From the NCBI GenBank assembly GCA_016869025.1, contig VGFA01000007.1, forward strand, positions 32,041 to 96,040: a stretch of DNA of 64,000 nt. The letters are read 5' to 3'. This DNA comes from Armatimonadota bacterium (GTDB taxonomy: Bacteria; Sysuimicrobiota; Sysuimicrobiia; Sysuimicrobiales; Humicultoraceae). The position numbers and the translations under genes are program-made. The notes under the pieces were generated by a model. The model did not search any database. It saw only the letters and a list, made by a program, of their open reading frames with translations, and was not told the origin of the DNA. Positions 17,500 to 26,521 of the stretch are shown here, one piece after another; within the stretch, counting starts at the first letter, position 1; every line of letters begins with the position of its first letter.

Positions 17500-18234
17500 A
17501 TGCCATTCCTAGCACGAGTGTTCCACGACGACACCATCGAAGAGGCGAAGGTCGAGGGCTCCGTGGTCACGACGCAGTCCGGCCACCGCATCGCCGTCGG
17601 CGACGCCCGCTTCTCCACGCCCACCGCGCCTAGCAAGATCATCTGCGTAGGGTTCAACTACCGTGACCACGCTCAGGAGTTGGGCCGGGAGCTGCCCAGT
17701 GAGCCGTTGTTCTTTCTGAAGCCGCCCAGCGCGCTGCTGGCGCACGGCGAGACCATCGTCTATCCACCGGAGACCAAGCAGCTCGAGTTCGAGTGTGAAC
17801 TGGCCGCGGTAATCGGCGCGCGCTGCCGCAATGTCCCGATCGAGGACGCCCGGTCCGTCATTTTGGGCTACTCCATCTTCAACGACGTCACAGCCCGGGA
17901 CATCCAGAAAGTAGAGCCGCAGTGGGTTCGGGCCAAGTGCTTCGATACGTTTGCGCCCTACGGGCCGGTGGTGGCCACGCACGTTGACCCGTTGGATCTG
18001 CGCCTGGTGACGCGCGTCAACGGGATCGTGAAGCAGGACTCCTCAACCCGGCACCTGGCCTTTGATGTTCCTGCGCTGGTGGCGATGGCGTCGCGCATCA
18101 TGACGCTGGAACCCGGGGACATCATTGCCACCGGAACCCCGGCCGGGGTTGGACAGCTACAGCCCGGCGATGAGGTCTCGATAGAGATCGAAGGCATAGG
18201 CACGCTAACAAACAGCGTCGCGGCCGAGGAGTAG
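17500..18234 (+). CDS. Fumarylacetoacetate hydrolase family protein
   Basis: 244 residues. The metal-binding core is clear: KIICVGFNYRDHAQELG, the E-x-E ligands in LEFECELAAVIG, GYSIFNDVTARDIQ and the closing TGTPAGVG. The family includes acylpyruvases, 2-hydroxyhepta-2,4-diene-1,7-dioate isomerases and oxaloacetate decarboxylases. Start at ATG 17500 behind CCAGGAGG (17485-17492). Alone on this strand between the divergent LLM gene and the convergent nucleobase cluster. Confidence 0.92.
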   Translation: MPFLARVFHDDTIEEAKVEGSVVTTQSGHRIAVGDARFSTPTAPSKIICVGFNYRDHAQELGRELPSEPLFFLKPPSALLAHGETIVYPPETKQLEFECELAAVIGARCRNVPIEDARSVILGYSIFNDVTARDIQKVEPQWVRAKCFDTFAPYGPVVATHVDPLDLRLVTRVNGIVKQDSSTRHLAFDVPALVAMASRIMTLEPGDIIATGTPAGVGQLQPGDEVSIEIEGIGTLTNSVAAEE

Positions 18235-18258
18235 GGGGCCCAGCGGGTCAACGCGACC

Positions 18259-18993
18259 TCAGTCCGCGGCTAACCTCCTGGCCGCCGCGATCGCCACCTC
18301 GATTGAGGCCGCCTCTGCCGCCCGGAACCTCTGCGCGGCCTCTTCCGGCGGCAGCTTCTCCCGCAGGATGTTGGAGTCAATCGCCAACACCGCGCCCGCC
18401 CGCGCGCGCCGGACCTGCGCCACTATGAAGACCGTTGCGCATTCCTGCTCGGCCGCGACGACGTGCCCCTGCGCCGTGAGCAGTTCGGTGAGCGAGGGGT
18501 CCTTGCGGTAGAACGCGTCGCGCGACGTGGCCACACCCACGTACGGCCGGTGGCCCAGGCCGCGGGCCACGTCAATCAGTGCCTGAGTCACAGACAGATC
18601 CGCGACCGCAGGGAATCCCAGCGGAAGGTAGGCCAGCGCGGTGCCCTCGTCGCGGTGGGCGGCGGTGACGATGGCAAGGTTCCCGACCTCGATCTCGGGC
18701 TGCCGGCCGCCTGCGGAGCCCACCCGGATGAACGTGTCCGCGCCGAGATTGCACAGCTCCTCGACCGCGATCGACGCGGACGGCCCCCCGATGCCGGTGG
18801 AGCAGACCGAGATTGGTACGCCACCGGCGGTTCCGGTGAATCCCAGGTACTCGCGATTGCGTATCACCTCGCGGGCTCCTTCGAGGTGCGCGGCGATGCG
18901 CTCGGCCCGGGCCGGGTCGCCCGGGATGAGGACCGTGCGTGCCACGGCACCGGTGGTGACTCTCAGGTGACGCTGAGGAAGTTCATCGCTCAT
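18259..18993 (-). CDS. udp: Nucleoside phosphorylase, uridine phosphorylase-like
   Basis: 244 residues of the NP-I family. Phosphate-binding PGDPARAERIA near the N-terminus, STGIGGPSASIAVEEL and IRVGSAGG in the core, and QECATVF replacing the usual E-M-E-S-A-T substrate loop. These blocks resemble uridine phosphorylase more than PNP. It splits nucleosides by phosphate to free base and ribose 1-phosphate. It overlaps the adenine deaminase gene by 4 bases, tying it to nucleobase salvage. Confidence 0.85.
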   Translation of the reverse strand: MSDELPQRHLRVTTGAVARTVLIPGDPARAERIAAHLEGAREVIRNREYLGFTGTAGGVPISVCSTGIGGPSASIAVEELCNLGADTFIRVGSAGGRQPEIEVGNLAIVTAAHRDEGTALAYLPLGFPAVADLSVTQALIDVARGLGHRPYVGVATSRDAFYRKDPSLTELLTAQGHVVAAEQECATVFIVAQVRRARAGAVLAIDSNILREKLPPEEAAQRFRAAEAASIEVAIAAARRLAAD

Positions 18994-20789
18994 GGCTCAT
19001 CCTCCGTGACAAACAGATCCACAAGGCGACCGCGGAGGACGTCCACCAGCCCGCGATCGGTCAGTTTCAGCGCAGGGCTGACCGCGAGAGTCAGGACTGC
19101 CAGGGTCATGATCGGCGAGCGGTGTTCGAATCCCAGGGCTGCCAGCGCCGACCGGAACGCCGCCACCTGCTCGCCGACCACGCGCACCGGCTGACCGGAA
19201 ACGATTCCGGCCACCGGCAGAGGGACACCCGCCAGCACCTCGCTGCCGCGTACCGCGGCCATGCCGCCGCCGTGCCCGACGACCCAGCCGGCGGCCGCAG
19301 CCATCTCGGCGGCGTTGCGCCCGACCACCAGCAGGTTGTGGCTGTCGTGCGCCCAGGTGGTCGCGATCGCTCCCTCACGCAGCGCACCGCGCACCAGCCC
19401 GTAGCCGGCGCTCCCGGAGCGGCCGTGGCGCTCGAACACCGCGGCCAGACAGAGACCGCTCGATTCCCAGTCCAGGCGACCGTCCACCAGGGGCAGCGTG
19501 GTCTCCGCGGCCCGCGTGTAGGTGGTTGTGGCGTTCATCTCCATCACCCGGACGCGCGCCGCGCTGCGTCCGACGGCCGGTCCCGCGCGAGCCTTCGCAA
19601 GGCCCGCGGGCGCCTCCACGCGGAAGCGTTCGATCCCGGGCGCCGGGATGCGCACCGTCCCCAGGCCGGCAGCGGGTGCGGGTCGCACCGCAACCACTCC
19701 GGGCAGCAGGCGTCCCTCCTCGGCCACGAGCACGCCCCGGGAGAAGACCGCGTCCGCCCGAAACTCCTCCAGGTCCCTGACGAGCACCAGGTGCGCAACC
19801 AGCCCGGGCGCGATCGCACCGCGATCGTAGAGCCGCATCCGGCGCGCCGGCGCCAGCGTGACCGCGCGGATTCCCTCGACCGGATCCAGCCCCATCCGGA
19901 CCGCCTCGCGCAGCACCAGGTCCAGGTGCCCGCGTGCCAGCAGGTCGTCGGGAAGGACGTCATCGGTGACCAGGCACAGGTTGAGGGCGCGGGCCGCGCC
20001 TTGGCAGGCAGCCAGCGTGTCCGGCGCCAACGACTTCTCCTGAAGCTGCAACGTTACTCCGCTGCGCAGCCGTTCCAGTGCGAGCGCCGGTGTCACGAAG
20101 GTGTGGTCGGAGTCTATCCCCGAAGCCACGAACGCGGCCAGGTCCACGCCGGTCAGGTTGGGCGCGTGGCCCTCGATCACGGTTCCGGCACCCAGCGCCT
20201 CTTCCAGGATTGCCGTCATGCGGGCGTCGCCTGCGATCACCGCGGGGTAGTCCATCACCTCGCCCAGCCCGACCACTCCCTGCCATCCCAGCGCCGTCGC
20301 GACCTCCCCCGGGCCAATGCTTGCGCCGGAGGTCTCCAGCGCGGTTGCAGGGACGCAGGACGGCACCTGCATGAACACGTCCAGCGGCAGGTTGCGGCTC
20401 TGCTCGATCAGCAGGCGTATGCCCTCCAGGCCCATCACGTTCGCGATCTCGTGCGGGTCCGGCGTCACGGTAAGCACGCCCAGCGGGACAACCGCCTCTG
20501 CGAAGGCCGGCGGAAGCACCATCGTGCTCTCGAAGTGCAGGTGGCAATCCACCAGCCCTGGCACCGCGAATCGGTCTCGGCCTTCGATGATCTGGTGCGC
20601 AAGCGGCAGCGGGTCGCCGGGCGCGAGGATGCGGCTGAACAGCCCGCCGGCGATGCCGATGTGCCCGCGAAGCACCTCGCCGGTGAACACGTTGACCACG
20701 CGCACGTTGGTTACGAGCAGGTCGAACGGCCGCCGGCCGGCTGCGGCCGCCGCGGCGATCTGATGTGCGGTGATCTCAGGGCGCATCAC
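18990..20789 (-). CDS. ade: Adenine deaminase
   Basis: 599 residues, amidohydrolase superfamily. VPGLVDCHLHFESTMVLP supplies the metal-binding H-x-H; GHAPNLTG and the DSDHTFVT block follow; the C-terminal WAHDSHNLLVVGRNAAEM and GHGGGMAAV motifs are typical of bacterial AdeC. It converts adenine to hypoxanthine and ammonia. Sits between an MFS carrier (14-base overlap) and a nucleoside phosphorylase (4-base overlap), a compact base uptake/salvage operon. Confidence 0.95.
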   Translation of the reverse strand: MMRPEITAHQIAAAAAAGRRPFDLLVTNVRVVNVFTGEVLRGHIGIAGGLFSRILAPGDPLPLAHQIIEGRDRFAVPGLVDCHLHFESTMVLPPAFAEAVVPLGVLTVTPDPHEIANVMGLEGIRLLIEQSRNLPLDVFMQVPSCVPATALETSGASIGPGEVATALGWQGVVGLGEVMDYPAVIAGDARMTAILEEALGAGTVIEGHAPNLTGVDLAAFVASGIDSDHTFVTPALALERLRSGVTLQLQEKSLAPDTLAACQGAARALNLCLVTDDVLPDDLLARGHLDLVLREAVRMGLDPVEGIRAVTLAPARRMRLYDRGAIAPGLVAHLVLVRDLEEFRADAVFSRGVLVAEEGRLLPGVVAVRPAPAAGLGTVRIPAPGIERFRVEAPAGLAKARAGPAVGRSAARVRVMEMNATTTYTRAAETTLPLVDGRLDWESSGLCLAAVFERHGRSGSAGYGLVRGALREGAIATTWAHDSHNLLVVGRNAAEMAAAAGWVVGHGGGMAAVRGSEVLAGVPLPVAGIVSGQPVRVVGEQVAAFRSALAALGFEHRSPIMTLAVLTLAVSPALKLTDRGLVDVLRGRLVDLFVTEDEP

Positions 20790-21993
20790 GTCCTCCGGCT
20801 CCTGTGGCGTCGGTCGGATGAGCCGCGGTAAGCACGGCGGCCAGCCCCGTTGCCGCCAGCAGCACGGTCGCAGCCGCGACGAAGGCGGCGCCGAATCCCC
20901 GCTGGTCTATCACGAACCCAACCAGCAGAGGTGCCACCATCGCGCCGACATCCGCCATGGTGCGGTTGATCCCCAGGGCCACGCCCCAGTGTTTCTCGGG
21001 CACGACATCGGTGACAAGCGCGATTACGAGACTGCCTCCCAGGTTGGCCCACGAGACGAGGGAGACCGCGAGGACCACTCCCAGCGGGGAGCCGACGCCC
21101 AGGAAACTCAGCACCGAGACCCCCAGCGCAAAGAGGCCGGTCAGAATCACGCGCCGCGTTCCAAACAGACCTGCCAGACGGCCGCTGGCCAGCGCCGCGC
21201 CAAACCGCTGGATCGTGCCGATCATCAGAATGGCGCCGATCGCCGCTGGCCCGAGGTGTATCTCCCGGGCGGAGAACAGCGGGATTAGCGTCGCGATGAC
21301 CCCGCCGTGGAAGAAGAACAGCGCCATCATGATGATGCCGGGGCCGAGGATGCTCCGAATCTCCAGCGGGGCTCCGCCAGAGGGATCGGTCTGCGCCGGC
21401 GCAACAGGACGATCGGCCGTAGGATCTGCCAGCCGGCGGCCTGCCCCCAGCGCCACGGTCCCGGCGATCACCGCGAGGACCAGCGAATACCGCCACGACA
21501 GCCAGCCGGCCACTGCGCCGCCGAGCGCCGGGCCCAGGGCCGTGCCCGTGAGAGCTGCGATCTGGTGGTAGCTGAACAACTGCGCCTTGTTGTCGAGCGT
21601 GGCGACCTTGGAGATCCAATACTGGATCGTGATGAAGAACAGCGCGGACCCCACGCCCATGATCGCCCGCCCAACGAGCACGACGGCGAACGAAGGCGCC
21701 AGGGCCACGGCGACCCCTCCTGCGGCCAGGATCGCGCCGCCCGCGGCCAGCATCGCCGGCAGGGCGGAGCGGGCCACGAGCCGGCCCATCGGTACGTTCA
21801 CGAGCAGCCGGATCCCGTGGTACACCGACAGCGCAAGTGCCACGCTGCCGGCAGAAACCCGGAACTCCCGCTGCACCTGCGGCAGGAGCGGGCCGAAGAC
21901 GGAAACGCCTATCTCGAATCCCACGAGGATGAGCAAGAGCGGCATTATGACCGCCGCTCCTTTGCTCACGCGGATGGGTGTTACGCGGGCCAC
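20776..21993 (-). CDS. MFS transporter (putative nucleobase/nucleoside carrier)
   Basis: 405 residues with about twelve membrane segments. MGRLVARSALPAML follows TM2 and MGVGSALFFITIQYWIS lies in TM4-5. First gene of the operon whose next members are adenine deaminase (overlap 14 bp) and uridine phosphorylase, so purine or nucleoside transport is the contextual guess. The substrate is not derivable from motifs. Confidence 0.83.
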   Translation of the reverse strand: MARVTPIRVSKGAAVIMPLLLILVGFEIGVSVFGPLLPQVQREFRVSAGSVALALSVYHGIRLLVNVPMGRLVARSALPAMLAAGGAILAAGGVAVALAPSFAVVLVGRAIMGVGSALFFITIQYWISKVATLDNKAQLFSYHQIAALTGTALGPALGGAVAGWLSWRYSLVLAVIAGTVALGAGRRLADPTADRPVAPAQTDPSGGAPLEIRSILGPGIIMMALFFFHGGVIATLIPLFSAREIHLGPAAIGAILMIGTIQRFGAALASGRLAGLFGTRRVILTGLFALGVSVLSFLGVGSPLGVVLAVSLVSWANLGGSLVIALVTDVVPEKHWGVALGINRTMADVGAMVAPLLVGFVIDQRGFGAAFVAAATVLLAATGLAAVLTAAHPTDATGAGGRDAP

Positions 21994-22007
21994 GATTCCG
22001 GTGTCCG

Positions 22008-22391
22008 CTACGAGCGAGGGTTGGGCGAAGAGGGCGGCGGGGCCTGATACGGCTTCATCTCGTAGAACTCCGGCGGTGCACCCGGGTTGCCCCTACCGTC
22101 CTTTGGACCGGGCTTCAACTGGTAGAGCCGGCCCTCGTGGTAGAACAGGATCACGGGCTCGCACTCTCTCTGCTGTGGCTGCTGGCGCTGGCTGTCAGGT
22201 CCGGGCAGGGGGATAAACTCGCGCATCTCCAGGGGCTGCTGGTCTGGCCGCGGCGCCTGCAGAATGGACTGAGAAACGGTGGCCGCGGTCACCGGCGCCG
22301 CGCGGTCAGAGGCCTGGACCGCGGTATAGACAACACCACCCGCCCCGACCGCAACGACCGCCAGCAGTAGCCAACCTGCCCCCCTGAACAT
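22008..22391 (-). CDS. Small membrane-anchored hypothetical protein, proline-rich tail
   Basis: 127 residues. A single N-terminal hydrophobic segment (GWLLLAVVAVGAGGVVYTAV) would anchor it with the rest outside; residues 60-80 are Gln/Arg-rich (PDSQRQQPQQRE) and the end is PYQAPPPSSPNPRS. The middle has VILFYHEGRLYQLKPGP, a plausible small beta domain. No family recognised. A TACCCT -10-like hexamer lies at 22429-22434 on this strand. Divergent from the aminotransferase; 14 bp upstream of the MFS gene. Confidence 0.65.
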   Translation of the reverse strand: MFRGAGWLLLAVVAVGAGGVVYTAVQASDRAAPVTAATVSQSILQAPRPDQQPLEMREFIPLPGPDSQRQQPQQRECEPVILFYHEGRLYQLKPGPKDGRGNPGAPPEFYEMKPYQAPPPSSPNPRS

Positions 22392-22525
22392 CGCTTTCGC
22401 CCCCTGCTACTGCGCCCTGCCTGCGTAAAGGGTAGCACAAATGCGGCAGGTGTTCAGCAGCCAGCCGCAGGAACTACCTCCGCCGCCGGGTAATGTGGAA
22501 TGGGATCAGATTGCCGAGGTGAACG

Positions 22526-23830
22526 ATGACGGACGAACACGCCGCCTTCGCAGACCGCGTCACCCGTATGCGCGACCTCCTCGCGGCCAACCTCTCCGAG
22601 GACTGGCCCAACCTGCCTGTAGTCGGCGGCGAAGGCGCATTTCTGTTTGGCCTGGACGGCCGGCGCTATCTCGACTTCGTCGCAGGGTTTGCCGCGTGCA
22701 ACCTGGGTCACCGCCATCCCCGCGTGGTCGCTGCGGCCAAAGCCCAGATGGACCGGCTCATCCACGGCGCGATCGGCCTGGTCGCGTACGACCCGGTCCT
22801 GCGCTTGAGCGAGGATCTGGGGCGGATCACGCCGGGCGATCTCAACGCCTTCTTCTGGGGCAGCAGCGGCACGGAGGCCGTGGAAGGCGCCCTGAAGTTG
22901 GCGCGGTACGTTACCGGCCGGCCGGCCATCGTGGGCTTTATCGGCGGCTTCCACGGCCGGTCGTTTGGATCAACCTCGGTCACCGCGTCCAGCGCCAAGT
23001 ATCGCCGGCACTACGAGCCGCTGCTTCCCTCGATCTACCATGTGCCGTTCCCCTACTGCTTCCGCTGCCCGCACCGCACCGGCCCCGGATGCTGCGGCGA
23101 TCCCCTCGCTAGTCTGGACCGGCTGTTCCAGTATGTGGTGGACCCAGGCGAGGTCGCGGCGGTGATCGTTGAGCCGATCCAGGGAGAGGGCGGCTTCGTG
23201 GTGCCGCCGTCGGATTTCCTGCCCGGCCTCCGGGACCGCTGCAGCCAGCACGGAATCATGTTGATCTTCGACGAGATCCAGACAGGGTTCGGCCGCACCG
23301 GCGCGATGTTCGCATCCGAAACATTCGGTGTCACGCCGGACATCCTGGCCCTTTCCAAGAGCATCGCTTCCGGTTTCCCACTGAGCGCGGTGGCCGCCAG
23401 CCCAGACCTGATGCAAAGATGGGGTCCTGGCACGCACGGGACGACCTTCGGCGGCAACCCGGTGTCGTGCGCAGCGGCGATTGCCACCCTGGAGGTGTTC
23501 CGGGAGGAGGGCGTCCTCGACGACGCCCGCGCGCGCGGCGAGGAGGCGATGGCTCGGCTGGGCGATCTTGCCCGGCGATCGCCGTTTGTGGGAGACGTTC
23601 GGGGAAGGGGACTGATGATCGGCCTGGAGTTCGTGGATCCCTCCGCGGATGGCGCGCCCAACGGCGACGCCGTTCGCAGCGTCCTGGAGGGATGCCTGCG
23701 GCGCGGCCTGCTCCTCTATCCGGCCGGGCAGTCCGGCCACGTGCTGCGGATCACCCCGCCGCTGACGGTGAGCCGCGCAGAGCTCGACGAGGGGCTGAGT
23801 ATCCTGTCAGAGGTGGTCGCCGCGCTCTAG
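22526..23830 (+). CDS. Class-III PLP aminotransferase (ornithine/4-aminobutyrate type)
   Basis: 434 residues. FWGSSGTEAVEGALKLAR binds the cofactor phosphate, IFDEIQTGFGRTG holds the PLP-contacting Asp, and the Schiff-base Lys is in LALSKSIASGFPLSAV. THGTTFGGNPVSCAA completes the fold-type I class III pattern. Substrates in this family are omega-amino acids (GABA, acetylornithine, beta-alanine); no arginine or GABA genes are near. An unusual CPHRTGPGCCGDP cysteine-rich insertion lies about residues 179-195. Start ATG 22526 after GAGGTG. Confidence 0.9.
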   Translation: MTDEHAAFADRVTRMRDLLAANLSEDWPNLPVVGGEGAFLFGLDGRRYLDFVAGFAACNLGHRHPRVVAAAKAQMDRLIHGAIGLVAYDPVLRLSEDLGRITPGDLNAFFWGSSGTEAVEGALKLARYVTGRPAIVGFIGGFHGRSFGSTSVTASSAKYRRHYEPLLPSIYHVPFPYCFRCPHRTGPGCCGDPLASLDRLFQYVVDPGEVAAVIVEPIQGEGGFVVPPSDFLPGLRDRCSQHGIMLIFDEIQTGFGRTGAMFASETFGVTPDILALSKSIASGFPLSAVAASPDLMQRWGPGTHGTTFGGNPVSCAAAIATLEVFREEGVLDDARARGEEAMARLGDLARRSPFVGDVRGRGLMIGLEFVDPSADGAPNGDAVRSVLEGCLRRGLLLYPAGQSGHVLRITPPLTVSRAELDEGLSILSEVVAAL

Positions 23831-23869
23831 CCGCCCGACGGCGCGCCGACGGGGCGCTCTAGCCGCCCG
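23822..23869. repeat. Two-copy 32-bp-period direct repeat spanning two convergent stop codons
   Basis: GCGCTCTAGCCGCCCG occurs at 23822-23837 and 23854-23869. The first copy contains the aminotransferase stop codon and the second contains the stop of the convergent ABC ATPase gene. Confidence 0.75.
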
Positions 23870-24683
23870 CGGAGCCGCCGCCCGTCGGGCGCTCCTCGTC
23901 CAGCACCCGCAGCGTCTCCTCCCGGATCAGGCCGTGCACCCGCTGGCGCAGCGCGATGAACTCCGGCGTGTCCATAACGCTCACCTCGCGCGGCCTGGGA
24001 AGCGTGACCGCTACCTCGGTCTTGATCCGGCCTGGGCGAGAGGTCATTACGTAGATCCGATCGGAGAGCAGTATCGCCTCGTCTATGTCGTGGGTCACGA
24101 ACAGCACGGTCTTATGCGTCTGCTCCCAGACCCGCAGCAGCAACTCCTGCATCACCGAGCGCGTCTGCGCGTCCAGCGCGCCAAAGGGCTCGTCCATCAG
24201 CAGGATCGCCGGTTCGTTGGCCATCGCGCGCGCAATCGCCACGCGCTGCTGCATCCCGCCCGAGAGTTCCTTAGGGTAGGCCGGCTCGGTGCCCCGCAGG
24301 CCCACCAGGTCCAGGTAACGGCGCACCACCTCCTGCCGCTCCTCCGCCGGAGTGCCGCGCAGCCGCAGGCCGAACTCCACGTTGCCCTGCACCGTCAGCC
24401 AGGGAAAAAGCGTGTAGGACTGGAACACCATGCCGCGGTCGGCGCCCGGGCCCTCGACCGGGCGGTTGTCGAGCAACACCTCGCCCGAAGTCGGCCGGAT
24501 CAGTCCGGCCACGATGCGCAGCAGCGTTGATTTGCCACAGCCGGAGGGCCCGACGATCGAGACGAACTCCTCGTCGCGGACGCCCAGGTTGAGATGTTCA
24601 ACGGCCGTCACGGTGCCGCCCCTTCGGCGGGTGAAGACCACGCTCAGGCCGCGGATGGCGAGCTTCAGATCTTCGGCGACCAC
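23859..24683 (-). CDS. ABC transporter ATPase, SsuB/TauB-like
   Basis: About 274 residues. Walker A GPSGCGKST, signature LSGGMQQRVAIARA, Walker B ILLMDEPFGALD and H-loop FVTHDIDEA place it in the nitrate/sulfonate/taurine (NitT/TauT) subfamily. GTG 24683 is the most likely start; it overlaps the permease end by 19 bases and no better start follows before the conserved region. Open sequence extends much further upstream but there it merely shadows the permease gene. Confidence 0.88.
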   Translation of the reverse strand: MVAEDLKLAIRGLSVVFTRRRGGTVTAVEHLNLGVRDEEFVSIVGPSGCGKSTLLRIVAGLIRPTSGEVLLDNRPVEGPGADRGMVFQSYTLFPWLTVQGNVEFGLRLRGTPAEERQEVVRRYLDLVGLRGTEPAYPKELSGGMQQRVAIARAMANEPAILLMDEPFGALDAQTRSVMQELLLRVWEQTHKTVLFVTHDIDEAILLSDRIYVMTSRPGRIKTEVAVTLPRPREVSVMDTPEFIALRQRVHGLIREETLRVLDEERPTGGGSAGG

Positions 24684-25486
24684 GGCAGCAGCAGCTTGTG
24701 AAGGCGCTTGAAGGTCAGGTCGAAGACGAAGCCCAGTAGGCCGATGGTGAACAACCCGACGAAGATGCGGTCGGTGAACAGACCGCGGCCGGCGTCCAGG
24801 ATCATGTATCCCAGCCCGCGGTTGGCCGCGACCAGCTCGGCGACGATCAGGTAGGTCCAGGCCCAGCCCATCGTGATGCGCAGGTTGTCCATAACCCCCG
24901 GCAGTGTGGCGGGCAGGAGCACACGGCCGAAGACGTCGGCGCGGCTGGCGCCCAGCGTGTAAGCGCTGTCGAGCAGGTCCTTTGGCACGCCCGCGGACAC
25001 GTCCGATATCAGCAGGATCAACTGGAAGAACGTGCCGATGAAGATCACCGCCACCTTCTGCGAAGTGCCGATCCCGATGTAGAGGATCAGCAGCGGGATC
25101 ATCGCGCTTACCGGCAGGTAGCGGACGAAGTTCACCACGGGTTCCACAAGGGACTCGACGAACTTGAGGGTGCCCATCAGGATACCGAGCGGCACGGCCA
25201 GTAGCACGGCCAGCACCCATCCCGTGACGATTACGCTGACGCTGGCCCAGGTGTGCTCGGCCAGGCTGCCGTCCGCGATGAGCGCGGCCGCGGCCCGCAC
25301 GATGTCAGACGGCGACGGCAGGAACAGGGGGGTGACGAAGCCGCCGTAGGTCAGGATGGCCCACAGCGAGAAGAGCCCTGCGGCCGACGCGCCCACCCCT
25401 GCCAGGTACGCGCTGCGGGAGATCGGCTCGTGCGGCCGCAGGATCTCGCTTAGCCGGGCCAGCAGCCCGGGTCGGTCTCGTTTCAC
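24665..25486 (-). CDS. ABC transporter permease, SsuC/TauC-like
   Basis: 273 residues, six membrane segments. The EAA loop reads SAYTLGASRADVFGRVLLPATLPG and the family-typical LRITMGWAWTYLIVAELVAANRGLGYMI follows. Couples to the ATPase downstream and the binding protein 13 bp upstream. Substrates of this class are sulfonates, taurine, nitrate or thiamine pyrimidine precursors. Confidence 0.92.
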   Translation of the reverse strand: MKRDRPGLLARLSEILRPHEPISRSAYLAGVGASAAGLFSLWAILTYGGFVTPLFLPSPSDIVRAAAALIADGSLAEHTWASVSVIVTGWVLAVLLAVPLGILMGTLKFVESLVEPVVNFVRYLPVSAMIPLLILYIGIGTSQKVAVIFIGTFFQLILLISDVSAGVPKDLLDSAYTLGASRADVFGRVLLPATLPGVMDNLRITMGWAWTYLIVAELVAANRGLGYMILDAGRGLFTDRIFVGLFTIGLLGFVFDLTFKRLHKLLLPWSPKI

Positions 25487-25499
25487 CGCCCGGAGCGTC

Positions 25500-26489
25500 T
25501 CACTTCCCTACGAACGATGGATCCAGGATGTCCGCCGCCTTGATTCCCTTCATCCCGGCCTTGCCCAGACCGGTCCACAGGTCAATGGCGAACTGCGCGG
25601 TCTTGTAGCCGATCCCGGGCTTGTCCTTCGTGCCGAAGAACTCCTGGGAGGCGGCCAGATCGTAGTAACGGATGCCGGTCAGCGTCTCCGCGAAGACCTT
25701 GGTATCCTTCAGCCAGCCGCCGACCGCCTCGGCCATGATCTTGTTGCTCTCGTCCGGGTTCTGCTTCCAGTAGTCCACGGCGCGATGCCAGGCCCGCACG
25801 AGGTTGGCCATGTCCTTGGGCCGGGCCTTGATCACGTCCTTGCGGAAGACCAGGACGTCCACTATCAGGTTGGGCGTGGCAGAAGAGTCAACCAGGATCT
25901 TGCCGTGCGGCGCCTGCTTGCCCTTGGTCAGCCAGGGCTCCCAGGTTACCGCGGCGTCCACCTTGCCGGCCACGAACGCCGCGCCCGCGTCCCCGGCGGT
26001 CATGTTGACCGCGGTGATGTCCTTTAGCGAGAGGCCGGCCTGCTTGAGGAGGAAGGCCAGGAAGAAGTGGCTTACCGAACCCTCGCTGAATGCCACCTTC
26101 TTGCCCTTGAGATCCTTGACTGATGCGATCTCCTTGCGCGCGACGATGCCGTCGCCGCCCTTGGAGTCGTCCATCGCGAGAATGGCGGCCATCTGGAAGT
26201 CGGGCTTGACGCGCTGCACCACCGTGTCAATCGTCGTCATGAGCCCGTCAATGCGCTTGGCGGCCAGCGCCACGTACCGGGGCTTGGTGTCCTCCATCAG
26301 CACAAACTCGACCGAGGTTCCCAGCTCCTTCAGGAAACCCTTCTTCTCCGCGAGGAAGAGCGGACCGTAGCCCACCCAGACCGGATATCCTATCTTGAGC
26401 GGGGTCTGGGCAGGAAGGGGCGCGGGCCGGACGAGCACGCCCGCTACCAGGGCCACTGCCAGGAACAGAGCTATCCGACGTGCTTTCAT
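25500..26489 (-). CDS. ABC transporter substrate-binding protein, NMT1/SsuA-like
   Basis: 329 residues from ATG 26489, preceded by GGAGGTGG. Signal peptide 1-27 (LFLAVALVAGVLVRPAPLPAQ). Periplasmic-binding fold with KIGYPVWVGYGPLFLAEKKG, GDAGAAFVAGKVDAAVTWEPWL and a C-terminal YYDLAASQEFFG block, all typical of NMT1/SsuA/TauA proteins. Ligand unknown; the companion PfkB kinase 32 bp upstream suggests the imported compound or its product is phosphorylated inside. Confidence 0.92.
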   Translation of the reverse strand: MKARRIALFLAVALVAGVLVRPAPLPAQTPLKIGYPVWVGYGPLFLAEKKGFLKELGTSVEFVLMEDTKPRYVALAAKRIDGLMTTIDTVVQRVKPDFQMAAILAMDDSKGGDGIVARKEIASVKDLKGKKVAFSEGSVSHFFLAFLLKQAGLSLKDITAVNMTAGDAGAAFVAGKVDAAVTWEPWLTKGKQAPHGKILVDSSATPNLIVDVLVFRKDVIKARPKDMANLVRAWHRAVDYWKQNPDESNKIMAEAVGGWLKDTKVFAETLTGIRYYDLAASQEFFGTKDKPGIGYKTAQFAIDLWTGLGKAGMKGIKAADILDPSFVGK

Positions 26490-26521
26490 CTTGCCACCTC
26501 CGAGTAAGACACCTTGCCTGC

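Noticed and set aside
19122..20831. 569-codon open frame on the plus strand opposite adenine deaminase
   Set aside because: Mirror of a convincing gene on the other strand; low-complexity Arg/His/Gln-rich product with no domain.
24684..25220. N-terminal extension of the SsuB-like ATPase
   Set aside because: Those codons shadow the permease gene and have no domain; the ATPase fold begins at about 24683.
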